A DNA stretch of 37,735 nt from JACMRI01 sp043778625 (GTDB lineage Bacteria > Bacteroidota > Bacteroidia > UBA4408), in the NCBI GenBank assembly GCA_043778625.1, contig JAYWFU010000002.1, positions 1 to 37,735 on the forward strand, given 5' to 3'. How positions within the stretch are numbered: the stretch's first letter is position 1; every line of letters starts with the position of its first letter. Of the stretch, positions 23,309 through 30,920 are shown one piece after another. Position numbers and translations under genes: made by a program. A model generated the notes under the pieces. It did not search any database, was not told where the DNA came from, and was given only the letters and a program-made list of their open reading frames with translations.

Positions 23309-24046
23309 ATGCTTGAGAATATAAAAAAGTCTATAAATTCTGTCTTGTATGAAAGAGTAAGAAGTCCTTTATACGGGACTATTATAATTTCGTGGGTAAT
23401 ATGGAATTGGAGAATATTTTATGTAACTTTTTTTGTCAGTGAAAATATAATCCACAATAAACTAGAGTATATACAAACTCATTTATATGATTATAAACAC
23501 TTAATTTGGAAGCCTCTTTCTTCAACGGCTATTATATTGTTACTCGTCCCTTTTGTTGCAAATGGAGCTTATTGGCTTGACTTAAAATTTAAACAATGGC
23601 GTATTAATCAAAAACATAAGATTGAATTAAAACAATTTTTAACTAAAGAACAATCATTCAAATTAAGAGAGTTAGTTAGAAAACAAGAAATTGAATTAAA
23701 TGAATTGTTGATTGAAAAAGATGAAAAAATAAAAAACTTGGAATTAGAATTGTCGGAAAAAAATAAAGAGAAAAAAAACATAAATAGTAATGAAGTCGCT
23801 TTGAATAGTAAGGTCAAAAATTATACAGAAATGCAAAATTTATTAGCAAATAAGTTACTCACAAGACATTTTCAAATTATTAAGAAACTTATAGATACAG
23901 GAGCTTATGGCGATTTAGTATTAGCTGATGGTTTTGACTTTTTTGAAGCCAATGATTATATTACAAAAATAGAAGGTCATAAATACACTCTAAGTTTAAA
24001 AGGAAAAGAATTTTCTAAAGCTATTGTGAATCAAAATTACAAATAG
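23309..24046 (+). CDS. Uncharacterised two-TM coiled-coil protein
   Basis: 245 residues. Architecture: a short N-terminal helix, TM1 about 23-43 with the motif SPLYGTIIISWVIWNWRIF, a loop of about 25 residues, TM2 about 70-92, a charged coiled coil about 100-156 (Lys/Glu heptads such as EIELNELLIEKDEKIKNLELEL), and a C-terminal domain about 178-240 (RHFQIIKKLIDTGAYGDLV ... YTLSLKGKEFSKAI) that looks like a winged helix. I recognise the Ser-Pro-Leu/Phe-x-Gly...Ser-Trp...Trp-Asn-Trp pattern as recurring in uncharacterised membrane proteins, but can name no family and assign no function. Codon use is AT-rich with AGA arginines, unlike purD and apt. The MNT gene follows after 18 bases. Confidence 0.75.
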   Translation: MLENIKKSINSVLYERVRSPLYGTIIISWVIWNWRIFYVTFFVSENIIHNKLEYIQTHLYDYKHLIWKPLSSTAIILLLVPFVANGAYWLDLKFKQWRINQKHKIELKQFLTKEQSFKLRELVRKQEIELNELLIEKDEKIKNLELELSEKNKEKKNINSNEVALNSKVKNYTEMQNLLANKLLTRHFQIIKKLIDTGAYGDLVLADGFDFFEANDYITKIEGHKYTLSLKGKEFSKAIVNQNYK

Positions 24047-24064
24047 CTAACGAATACAATACCA

Positions 24065-24376
24065 ATGCACCAACTCATATCTACCAACCTAAGCCAAATA
24101 AACAAATTGTGTATTGCGCATAATGTGAAAACATTGTGTGCATTTGGTTCAGTGTGTACCACAGCTTTTAATGACTATAGCGATGTAGACTTGTTAATAA
24201 CATTTAATCCAATGGAGTATGGTGATTATGCTGACACTTACTTTGCATTAGCTGAAGAGTTTGAAAATTTGTTTAATCGCCCTGTAGATTTAGTTACCGA
24301 AAATTCATTATCAAATCCGTACTTTATTCAATCAATTAATAAAACCAAAACCAAAACACTATTGTATGGAGCTTGA
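24065..24376 (+). CDS. mntA: MNT-type nucleotidyltransferase (HEPN/MNT antitoxin family)
   Basis: 103 residues. The GSx10DxD catalytic motif is intact: G28S29 then D40xD42 (YSDVDLLITF), with a later FNRPVDLVTENSLSNPYFI block and final LLYGA. In HEPN/MNT pairs this enzyme AMPylates its HEPN ribonuclease partner and neutralises it. The usual hepT gene should start overlapping this stop. It does: an ATG at 24366 opens MELEIKKYLFD, but the frame then breaks (see 24366-24423). So the antitoxin-type enzyme appears to stand alone. Gene starts 18 bases after the two-TM gene. Confidence 0.82.
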   Translation: MHQLISTNLSQINKLCIAHNVKTLCAFGSVCTTAFNDYSDVDLLITFNPMEYGDYADTYFALAEEFENLFNRPVDLVTENSLSNPYFIQSINKTKTKTLLYGA

Positions 24377-24423
24377 AATTAAAAAATATTTATTTGATAA
24401 TAAAAGAAGCTATTGACACTTCA
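24366..24423 (+). pseudogene. Remnant 5' end of a HEPN (HepT/DUF86) toxin gene
   Basis: The ATG at 24366 overlaps the mntA stop by 11 bases, as expected for a hepT gene. It reads MELEIKKYLFD (to 24398), then TGA follows at 24414-24416 in that frame. Removing one base (24399, A) rejoins the frame to IKEAIDTS (24400-24423), giving the typical DUF86 N-terminus. The rest of the HEPN domain, including RxxxxH, is missing. The downstream frame continues into the apt leader. A frameshift plus deletion is inferred. Confidence 0.6.
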
Positions 24424-24426
24424 GCC

Positions 24427-24449
24427 TTGGTTTGGTCCCCACAAACCAA
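24427..24449 (+). terminator. 8-bp hairpin between the HEPN stub and apt
   Basis: TTGGTTTG (24427-24434) pairs with CAAACCAA (24442-24449) around a 7-base loop. There is no U-tract. It may be a remnant terminator or a chance repeat; it lies 47 bases before the apt ATG. Confidence 0.35.
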
Positions 24450-24495
24450 AGTAATAAAACATAAATTAATTCATAAAATAATTAACCCACCCACA

Positions 24496-25023
24496 ATGCT
24501 ATCCAACCTAATATCCGCTGCAATACGCGACGTGCCTAATTTCCCTAAAGAGGGAATATTATTTAAAGACATTACTCCAATATTTGCACAACCCCAATTG
24601 TGCGCACAAATAACCGAGGAGTTTATACAACACTGTAAAACCTTAAAAATAGACGTGATAGTAGGGGTAGAGAGCCGAGGTTTCTTTTTTGGTTTTCATT
24701 TGGCGCAAGCCCTACAAATACCGTTTGTGCCCATACGTAAAGCGGGTAAACTACCTTACGACGTTGTTAGTGAAGAGTATTCGTTAGAATATGGCACAGC
24801 CAAAATTGAAATGCACGTGGACGCCATAACCGCTGGGCAAAATGTATTAATACACGACGACTTACTTGCCACTGGCGGAACCGCAGCTGCTGCCGCACGT
24901 TTAATTAAGCGTCAAGGGGCAACTATTTCGGCATTTGCGTTTTTGGTGGAGCTAGAGTTTTTGGGAGGTGCGGCTATTTTAAAACCTGAATGCGAAAATA
25001 TTATTAGTTTAGTAAAATATTAA
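24496..25023 (+). CDS. apt: Adenine phosphoribosyltransferase
   Basis: 175 residues from the ATG at 24496. Apt salvages adenine to AMP with PRPP. LISAAIRDVPNFPKEGILFKDITP is the family N-terminus, VGVESRGFFFG the next block, and the PRPP loop is VLIHDDLLATGGTAAAAARLI (about 117-137). The frame is open upstream to a TTG at 24373, but those 41 codons are the HEPN stub and linker and do not match apt, so the ATG is chosen. Length agrees with the family. The upstream gene decay means its native promoter may be missing or supplied from the accessory pocket. Confidence 0.95.
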   Translation: MLSNLISAAIRDVPNFPKEGILFKDITPIFAQPQLCAQITEEFIQHCKTLKIDVIVGVESRGFFFGFHLAQALQIPFVPIRKAGKLPYDVVSEEYSLEYGTAKIEMHVDAITAGQNVLIHDDLLATGGTAAAAARLIKRQGATISAFAFLVELEFLGGAAILKPECENIISLVKY

Positions 25024-25068
25024 TATCACAACATCGTTATCAATTAATTAAATAAACTAAAACAGCAC

Positions 25069-27765
25069 ATGGGCAAATTTATCAAATACATTTTCATTTT
25101 TTTAGTAGTAGTAATAGGTGGCGTAATTGCTGTGCCATTTTTGTTTAAAGACAAACTCGTACAAATGGCTAAGGACGAGGCTAATAAGCAATTAAATGCT
25201 AAACTCAATTGGTCATCGGCCGATTTAACAATATTAAAATCGTTCCCTAAATTAGGTTTTGAGCTAAACGATTTTACACTCATAGGTATTGACGATTTTG
25301 CTAATGACACCTTGGTAAGTTTACCCAAATTACAAGTTAACTTAGATGTAATGAGCGTTATTAAAGGCGAGCAAATGAGCATACACAGCATCGTGCTTAA
25401 CCAGCCTCGCATTAATGTAATAGTACTTAAAAATGGTAAGGCCAACTACGACATTACCAAGCCCGACACCACTACTAAAACCGCCACAAGTACTGAACCT
25501 ACTAAATTTAAAATGGCACTACAACGCTTTGAAATTATTGATGGTTACATTAACTATAACGACTTACAAGGTGCGCAGTTAGCCACTATTAATCATTTAG
25601 ACCACACCCTTAAAGGCGATTTTACCCAAGACGTATTTGATATTGTAAGCACTACCGAAATAGCCCAACTAAGCTACAGTACTGGTGGTGTAGCGTATTT
25701 AAACAAGGCTAAATTTGGTACCGATTTTAATGCTAGTATTAATATGCCGTTGAGCAAATACACATTTACTCAAAACGAATTTAGGTTAAATGCCCTAGTG
25801 TTTGGGCTTGATGGAGTTGTGGCAATGCCTACCGAAAGCATTACTATGGATTTAAAATACACTAGCAAACAAGCTTCGTTTAAAGAATTCTTGAGCCTTG
25901 TACCAGGTATTTATACTAAAGATTTTGCGGATATTAAAACCAGCGGAAAGCTAGCGTTTGATGGCTTTGTAAAAGGTATGTACAACGACAAGTTAAAACA
26001 AATGCCTGCGTTTGGTGTTAATTTAAAAATAAACAATGGCTATTTTAAATATCCATCGTTACCCAAAGATGTTAAAAATATTAATATAGATATTGCGCTA
26101 CAAAACCCTAATGGCGTGCCTGATAATACGGTAATTAATATTAAGCAATTTCATGTTGAAATGGCTGATAACCCCATTGATGTGCGTATGCTAGTTACAC
26201 GCCCAGTAAGCAACCCTACTATTGATGGCGTAGTTAAGGGCAAGGTTGTGTTAGCATCAGTTAAAGATTTTATTCCGTTAGAAAGCGACCAAAAACTTTC
26301 AGGGACTATTATTGCCGATGTTACCTTAAAAGGTAGCCAAAGCATGATTGACAAAAAACAATACGAACAATTTAAGGCCGCTGGTACACTTGCTATTAAA
26401 GGCATGGAGTATGTAAGTAAAGATTTACCGTACGGAGTAAATATTAAAGAGTGCGATTTAAAATTTAACCCCAAAACCGTTGATTTAATAGCTTTTGATG
26501 CCCTATTGGGTAAAAACGACATACAAGCCACTGGGCAATTAAACAACTTTATAGCCTATGCCCTCAAAGACGACTTGCTACAAGGCACGTTTACCGCCAC
26601 GAGTAACCACATGGACTTAAACCAGTTTATGACTGAGCCTACCGTAGCTGAAGGTAAACCTGCAGCTGCCGAAGAGCCAATGACGGTAATACCTGTACCT
26701 ACTAACTTAGATTTTACATTAACGTCAAACTTTAAAACGGTGTTATATGATAAGTTAACTATGCAAAATGTAAGAGGAATTATTGTTGTAAAAGATGCTA
26801 CCGTAACTATGAAAGATGTGACTATGAATACTTTGGACGGTACTTTAAAATTAAACGGAACGTACAGCACACAAGATGTACGTAAGCCTAAGGTAGATTT
26901 TGATATGGACGTGCAAAACTTTGATTTACCTAAAACATTTGCTGCATTTAATACTGTACAAAAATTAGCACCTGCCGCTAAGTACGCTGTGGGTAAGGTA
27001 AGCACTACGCTTAAATTTACAAGTGTATTAAAACCTGATATGACCCCTGACCTTAACAGCCTTACAGGTAATGGGCAGCTCAAAACTATTGATGTAGTAG
27101 TAAGTGGCACGCCTAGTTTAATTAAAATTGCCGATGCCTTGAAGCAAGAATCATTTAAACGATTACCTGTGGGCAACACTAATTTAACCTATGAATTTGC
27201 TAATGGTAAAGTAATCGTAAAACCATTTGACATTAAATACAAAGACAGTAAAATAAATATTAAGGGCGAAAATTATTTTGACCAGCGTATTGGTTACACT
27301 ATGAATTTTGACATACCTCGTGCCGAGCTTGGTAGTGCCGCCAACAATGTTATTAATGGGTTAATAAGCCAAGCTAATAGCAAAGGGGCTAACTTTAGCG
27401 CAGGCGAGCGTATTAATTTTGATGCCATAATTGGAGGTACATTTGCTAATCCTATTGTTAAAACGGGCTTGAAAGATGCCGCCAAAGGTGCTATTAATAA
27501 GCTAGTGGACGACGCTAAAGCTAAAGCCAAAGAAGAATTAGAAAAGCAAAAAGCCATACTGGAAGCTAAAGCCCGTGCCGAAGCTGATAAGTTAAAAGCA
27601 CAAGGGGAACAAAAATTTAACGAAGAAAAAGAAAAGTTAAAACAACAAGCCGAAGCCGAAAAAGCTAAATTGGAAGCGCAAGCAAAAGCCGAAGCCGAAA
27701 AACTAAAGCAACAAGCTAAGGACAAGGGCAAAGATGCCATTAAGGGCTTGTTTGGGCCTAAGTAA
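25069..27765 (+). CDS. AsmA-like inner-membrane-anchored envelope protein
   Basis: 898 residues. An N-terminal hydrophobic segment (about 5-26, IFIFLVVVIGGVIAVPFLF) anchors it; the long remainder is beta-rich and periplasmic, with AsmA features such as LNWSSADLTILKSFPKLGFELNDFTL and repeated VNLDV/NIKGENY-type strands. AsmA/TamB-family proteins are thought to bridge the membranes and move phospholipids. The last 100 residues (about 795-898) are a Lys/Glu/Ala/Gln-rich helix with heptad-like EAKARAEADKLKAQGEQKF repeats, probably a coiled coil; this is a normal ending for Bacteroidetes relatives. It begins 45 bases after apt. Confidence 0.82.
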   Translation: MGKFIKYIFIFLVVVIGGVIAVPFLFKDKLVQMAKDEANKQLNAKLNWSSADLTILKSFPKLGFELNDFTLIGIDDFANDTLVSLPKLQVNLDVMSVIKGEQMSIHSIVLNQPRINVIVLKNGKANYDITKPDTTTKTATSTEPTKFKMALQRFEIIDGYINYNDLQGAQLATINHLDHTLKGDFTQDVFDIVSTTEIAQLSYSTGGVAYLNKAKFGTDFNASINMPLSKYTFTQNEFRLNALVFGLDGVVAMPTESITMDLKYTSKQASFKEFLSLVPGIYTKDFADIKTSGKLAFDGFVKGMYNDKLKQMPAFGVNLKINNGYFKYPSLPKDVKNINIDIALQNPNGVPDNTVINIKQFHVEMADNPIDVRMLVTRPVSNPTIDGVVKGKVVLASVKDFIPLESDQKLSGTIIADVTLKGSQSMIDKKQYEQFKAAGTLAIKGMEYVSKDLPYGVNIKECDLKFNPKTVDLIAFDALLGKNDIQATGQLNNFIAYALKDDLLQGTFTATSNHMDLNQFMTEPTVAEGKPAAAEEPMTVIPVPTNLDFTLTSNFKTVLYDKLTMQNVRGIIVVKDATVTMKDVTMNTLDGTLKLNGTYSTQDVRKPKVDFDMDVQNFDLPKTFAAFNTVQKLAPAAKYAVGKVSTTLKFTSVLKPDMTPDLNSLTGNGQLKTIDVVVSGTPSLIKIADALKQESFKRLPVGNTNLTYEFANGKVIVKPFDIKYKDSKINIKGENYFDQRIGYTMNFDIPRAELGSAANNVINGLISQANSKGANFSAGERINFDAIIGGTFANPIVKTGLKDAAKGAINKLVDDAKAKAKEELEKQKAILEAKARAEADKLKAQGEQKFNEEKEKLKQQAEAEKAKLEAQAKAEAEKLKQQAKDKGKDAIKGLFGPK

Positions 27766-27807
27766 TAGTTTTTTATTAAAATAATCGTTGTTACCAAACA
27801 AGAAAAT

Positions 27808-30800
27808 ATGCCCAATACGCTTTTCACTACCGCATTTGAACAAACACAAAAATTAATAACTGATTTTGATGCAGGTATTGAGCATTACTTATCTGCCAAT
27901 TATCAAGAGGCAGAGGTGCGTAAGGAATATATTGATAAATTTTTTACGGTATTAGGTTGGGACGTTAATCATGAGTTTCAAAAAAATCCATTTGAACAGG
28001 AAGTTAAAATTGAAAAAGCACAACGACAACAAGGTGCTTTAGGGCAAAAACGTGCTGATTACGCTTTTTTTTCAGCACCTAATTATAAAAAAGAATTATT
28101 CTTTGTAGAGGCTAAAAAGCCATCACGTACATTACGCCAAAATAAAGATGATTATTTTCAAACTGCTAAATATGGCTGGAATGCTGGCACAGGAGTATCT
28201 ATACTTACTGATTTTGAAGAGCTGGTAATAATTGACTGTAGGTTTCAACCGGATTTTGACACCATACTGCACACTGAAATTAAGTATTACAAATACACTG
28301 ATTTTAAAAACATAGATGTGTTTGAGGAACTGTATTGGATATTTTCGCGTGAGGCAGTAGCAGCAGGCAATTTAAGCGTGTACATTGAGCAACTTCCCAA
28401 ACCAAAAGTAGGAAGTAAGCAACTAAAATTTTTTGGAGGTAAATACCAAAGTATTGACGAAAGTTTTTTAAATTACATTGATACTAAACGATTTGAATTA
28501 GCTACAGCATTTTATCAAAATAATACTAACCTCGATGCTTACTCGCTTACTGAAGCTACACAACGCACCATTGATCGAATTGTATTTATTCGTTTTTTGG
28601 AAGATAAACTCATTGAACCTGAAAATATAATACACACCATAGCCACACACCCACACCCTTGGGCTAAGTTTATTGAATACTCACGTTACTTAGACGGAAA
28701 GTATAATGGAGTAGTGTTTAAACCATTATTTATTGATGATAAAAAATTTGCAGGAGCTAACAACGATATGTTCCGTGAGTTATGCCTAGCGCTTGATCAC
28801 ACCAATACCCCATATGATTTTAACTATATACCAATACATATTTTAGGAAGTATTTACGAGCGGTTTTTAGGTAAAATTGTAATTATAGAAAATGGCAAGG
28901 CTGCTATTGAAGAGAAGCCTGAAGTGCGCAAAGCAGGTGGCGTATTTTACACCCCTAAATACATAGTAGATTATATTGTAAAAAATACGGTTGGAAAAAT
29001 AATTGAAGGAAAAACCCCTAAGCAAATAACCGAACTTGCTTTTGCCGATATAGCCTGTGGTAGTGGCAGTTTTTTAATTGGAGTATTTGAATATTTACTT
29101 GATTATCATAACACGTATTACAATGATAACCCAATCCAAGCTAAAAAAGAAGGTTGTAAATACAACGAAGACTTTGGTATCTATGTATTGTCAATTCAGC
29201 AAAAACAACAAATATTACTTAACAATATTTATGGTGTTGATATTGATTATCAGGCTACAGAGGTTACACAACTATCATTGTTTTTAAAAATGTTAGAGGA
29301 CGAAACTACTAGTTCAACTAACGACATGATGGTGTTGTTTCACGAAAAAATATTACCTAATTTAAGCAACAACATTAAGAGCGGAAACTCTCTTATTGGC
29401 ACCGAAATACTTACCTATAAACTTGACTTGGATTTAGCCCACGAACGAAAATTAAATCCGTTTGATTTTGAATTGTCGTTTGCCAAAGTGTTTAATAACG
29501 GAGGTTTTGATGCCATTATTGGCAACCCGCCCTACGTGAAAGAATATACCGAGCGCGAAATATTTGAAAACATTAAACTAGGTAAACTAACCAAGTATTA
29601 TCAAGGAAAAATGGACTTGTGGTATTTCTTTGCTTGTTATGGTTTAGATATATTAAAAGACGAGGGAGCTTTGGGTTACATAATACCTAATAACTGGATA
29701 AGTAATGCTGGCGCAAGTATTTTGCGTAACAAGGTAATTAACGATGCGCAAATTATTAGTTTAATAAACTTTAATAATTTTATGGTGTTTAAAGATGCGT
29801 CAATACAAACCATGATTGTAAACCTGCGTAAGAATAAAACAAAAAACAATTACAAATTTTTACAGCAAGTTTTTACTGATAAAAAAATAAAAGAAATTGA
29901 CCTAGTGGCTGACCTAGCCAACCAAACCCAAGTTAAATCAATAATTACGTTTCCTAAAATAGCACGTAAGAAAAACTTAAATATATTTTTAAAATTTGAT
30001 AACGATAGTGAAACAGCGTTGTTAAATAAAATACTTGAGGCTAAAAATTTTGAGTTAGATTCAAAAAAAGAAGTTGCTCAAGGAATAGTTCCAAATCCCG
30101 ATGTGGTAAACAATAAAAATATTTTAAAAATACCACAAAAAAAGTCATCGCCAATATTTGTAGGCGATGGCGTCTTCGTGGTACCTAAAAATCATTTTAA
30201 AGGATTAAATAAAAAAGAGTCCGCTTACTTAAAACCATTATACGAACCCTATTTATTTGATAGATATTCAAATCAAGAGTCCGATAAGGAATTAATTTAT
30301 ATAACAAAAATTAATTATAAAGAAGATGCACCTACTTTAGTTAAACATCTTGAAAAATTCAAAGAAATCATGGCAGAGCGGCGTGAAAATGTGAGCGGCT
30401 TGCTAAAATATTACCACTTACATTGGCCTAGAAATAATCAATTTTTTGAGATTGGAGAAAAAATAATTTCTGTTAGAAAATGTCTAACTCCAACATTTCA
30501 ATACACTGCAAAGGAACTTTATGTAATGATGGCATTTAATGTAATAAAATCAAATGCTATCAATTTAAAATATCTTACAGCTATTTTAAACTCTAATTTA
30601 GTTAAATTTTGGTTACTCAAAAAAGGTAAAATGCAAGGCAGTATATTTCAAATAGATAAAGAACCATTACTGCAAATACCTATACATCAAACAAATAACT
30701 CCGCTATTGAAAATAAATTAATAGCGCTAGTGGAGCAAATGCTAATAGCCAAAGCACAACAGCAACAGGCAATAATAGAGCGTGATAAAAATTACATAAT

Positions 30801-30903
30801 CGAAAAGTGCATGAATATAGACGTGCAAATTAACAAATTGGTGTATGACGTATATGCACTAACAGTGGAGGAAATACAAATAGTAGAAAGCGCTATAAAA
30901 TAA
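27808..30903 (+). CDS. Type IIG restriction-modification enzyme, Eco57I-like
   Basis: 1,031 residues in one chain. Nuclease: an HsdR-N-type PD-(D/E)xK fold with D84 and E101xK103 (KRADYAFF ... LFFVEAKKPS). Methyltransferase: motif X-like GGVFYTP (377-383), SAM motif I D414IACGSGSF and catalytic N573PPY576VKEY. C-terminal TaqI/Eco57I-type target recognition from about residue 680 to 960. It should cut unmethylated DNA and methylate adenine at its own site. Methyltransferase and nuclease motifs are intact, so it is likely active. The recognition region (about 30,050-30,560) is AT-rich and uses AGA arginines more than the first half. It is inserted between an AsmA gene and DUF5686 with short gaps (42 and 17 bases) and has no visible partner gene. 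Confidence 0.88.
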   Translation: MPNTLFTTAFEQTQKLITDFDAGIEHYLSANYQEAEVRKEYIDKFFTVLGWDVNHEFQKNPFEQEVKIEKAQRQQGALGQKRADYAFFSAPNYKKELFFVEAKKPSRTLRQNKDDYFQTAKYGWNAGTGVSILTDFEELVIIDCRFQPDFDTILHTEIKYYKYTDFKNIDVFEELYWIFSREAVAAGNLSVYIEQLPKPKVGSKQLKFFGGKYQSIDESFLNYIDTKRFELATAFYQNNTNLDAYSLTEATQRTIDRIVFIRFLEDKLIEPENIIHTIATHPHPWAKFIEYSRYLDGKYNGVVFKPLFIDDKKFAGANNDMFRELCLALDHTNTPYDFNYIPIHILGSIYERFLGKIVIIENGKAAIEEKPEVRKAGGVFYTPKYIVDYIVKNTVGKIIEGKTPKQITELAFADIACGSGSFLIGVFEYLLDYHNTYYNDNPIQAKKEGCKYNEDFGIYVLSIQQKQQILLNNIYGVDIDYQATEVTQLSLFLKMLEDETTSSTNDMMVLFHEKILPNLSNNIKSGNSLIGTEILTYKLDLDLAHERKLNPFDFELSFAKVFNNGGFDAIIGNPPYVKEYTEREIFENIKLGKLTKYYQGKMDLWYFFACYGLDILKDEGALGYIIPNNWISNAGASILRNKVINDAQIISLINFNNFMVFKDASIQTMIVNLRKNKTKNNYKFLQQVFTDKKIKEIDLVADLANQTQVKSIITFPKIARKKNLNIFLKFDNDSETALLNKILEAKNFELDSKKEVAQGIVPNPDVVNNKNILKIPQKKSSPIFVGDGVFVVPKNHFKGLNKKESAYLKPLYEPYLFDRYSNQESDKELIYITKINYKEDAPTLVKHLEKFKEIMAERRENVSGLLKYYHLHWPRNNQFFEIGEKIISVRKCLTPTFQYTAKELYVMMAFNVIKSNAINLKYLTAILNSNLVKFWLLKKGKMQGSIFQIDKEPLLQIPIHQTNNSAIENKLIALVEQMLIAKAQQQQAIIERDKNYIIEKCMNIDVQINKLVYDVYALTVEEIQIVESAIK

Positions 30904-30920
30904 TTAACCCCATTTTGTTT

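Noticed and set aside
24373..24495. 41 extra codons in front of apt
   Set aside because: They belong to the HEPN stub and a linker, not to Apt; family length and N-terminus start at 24496.
25069..27765. Lys/Glu/Ala-rich tail of the AsmA-like protein as a separate repeat element
   Set aside because: It is in frame with the gene and a common ending of Bacteroidetes AsmA-like proteins.
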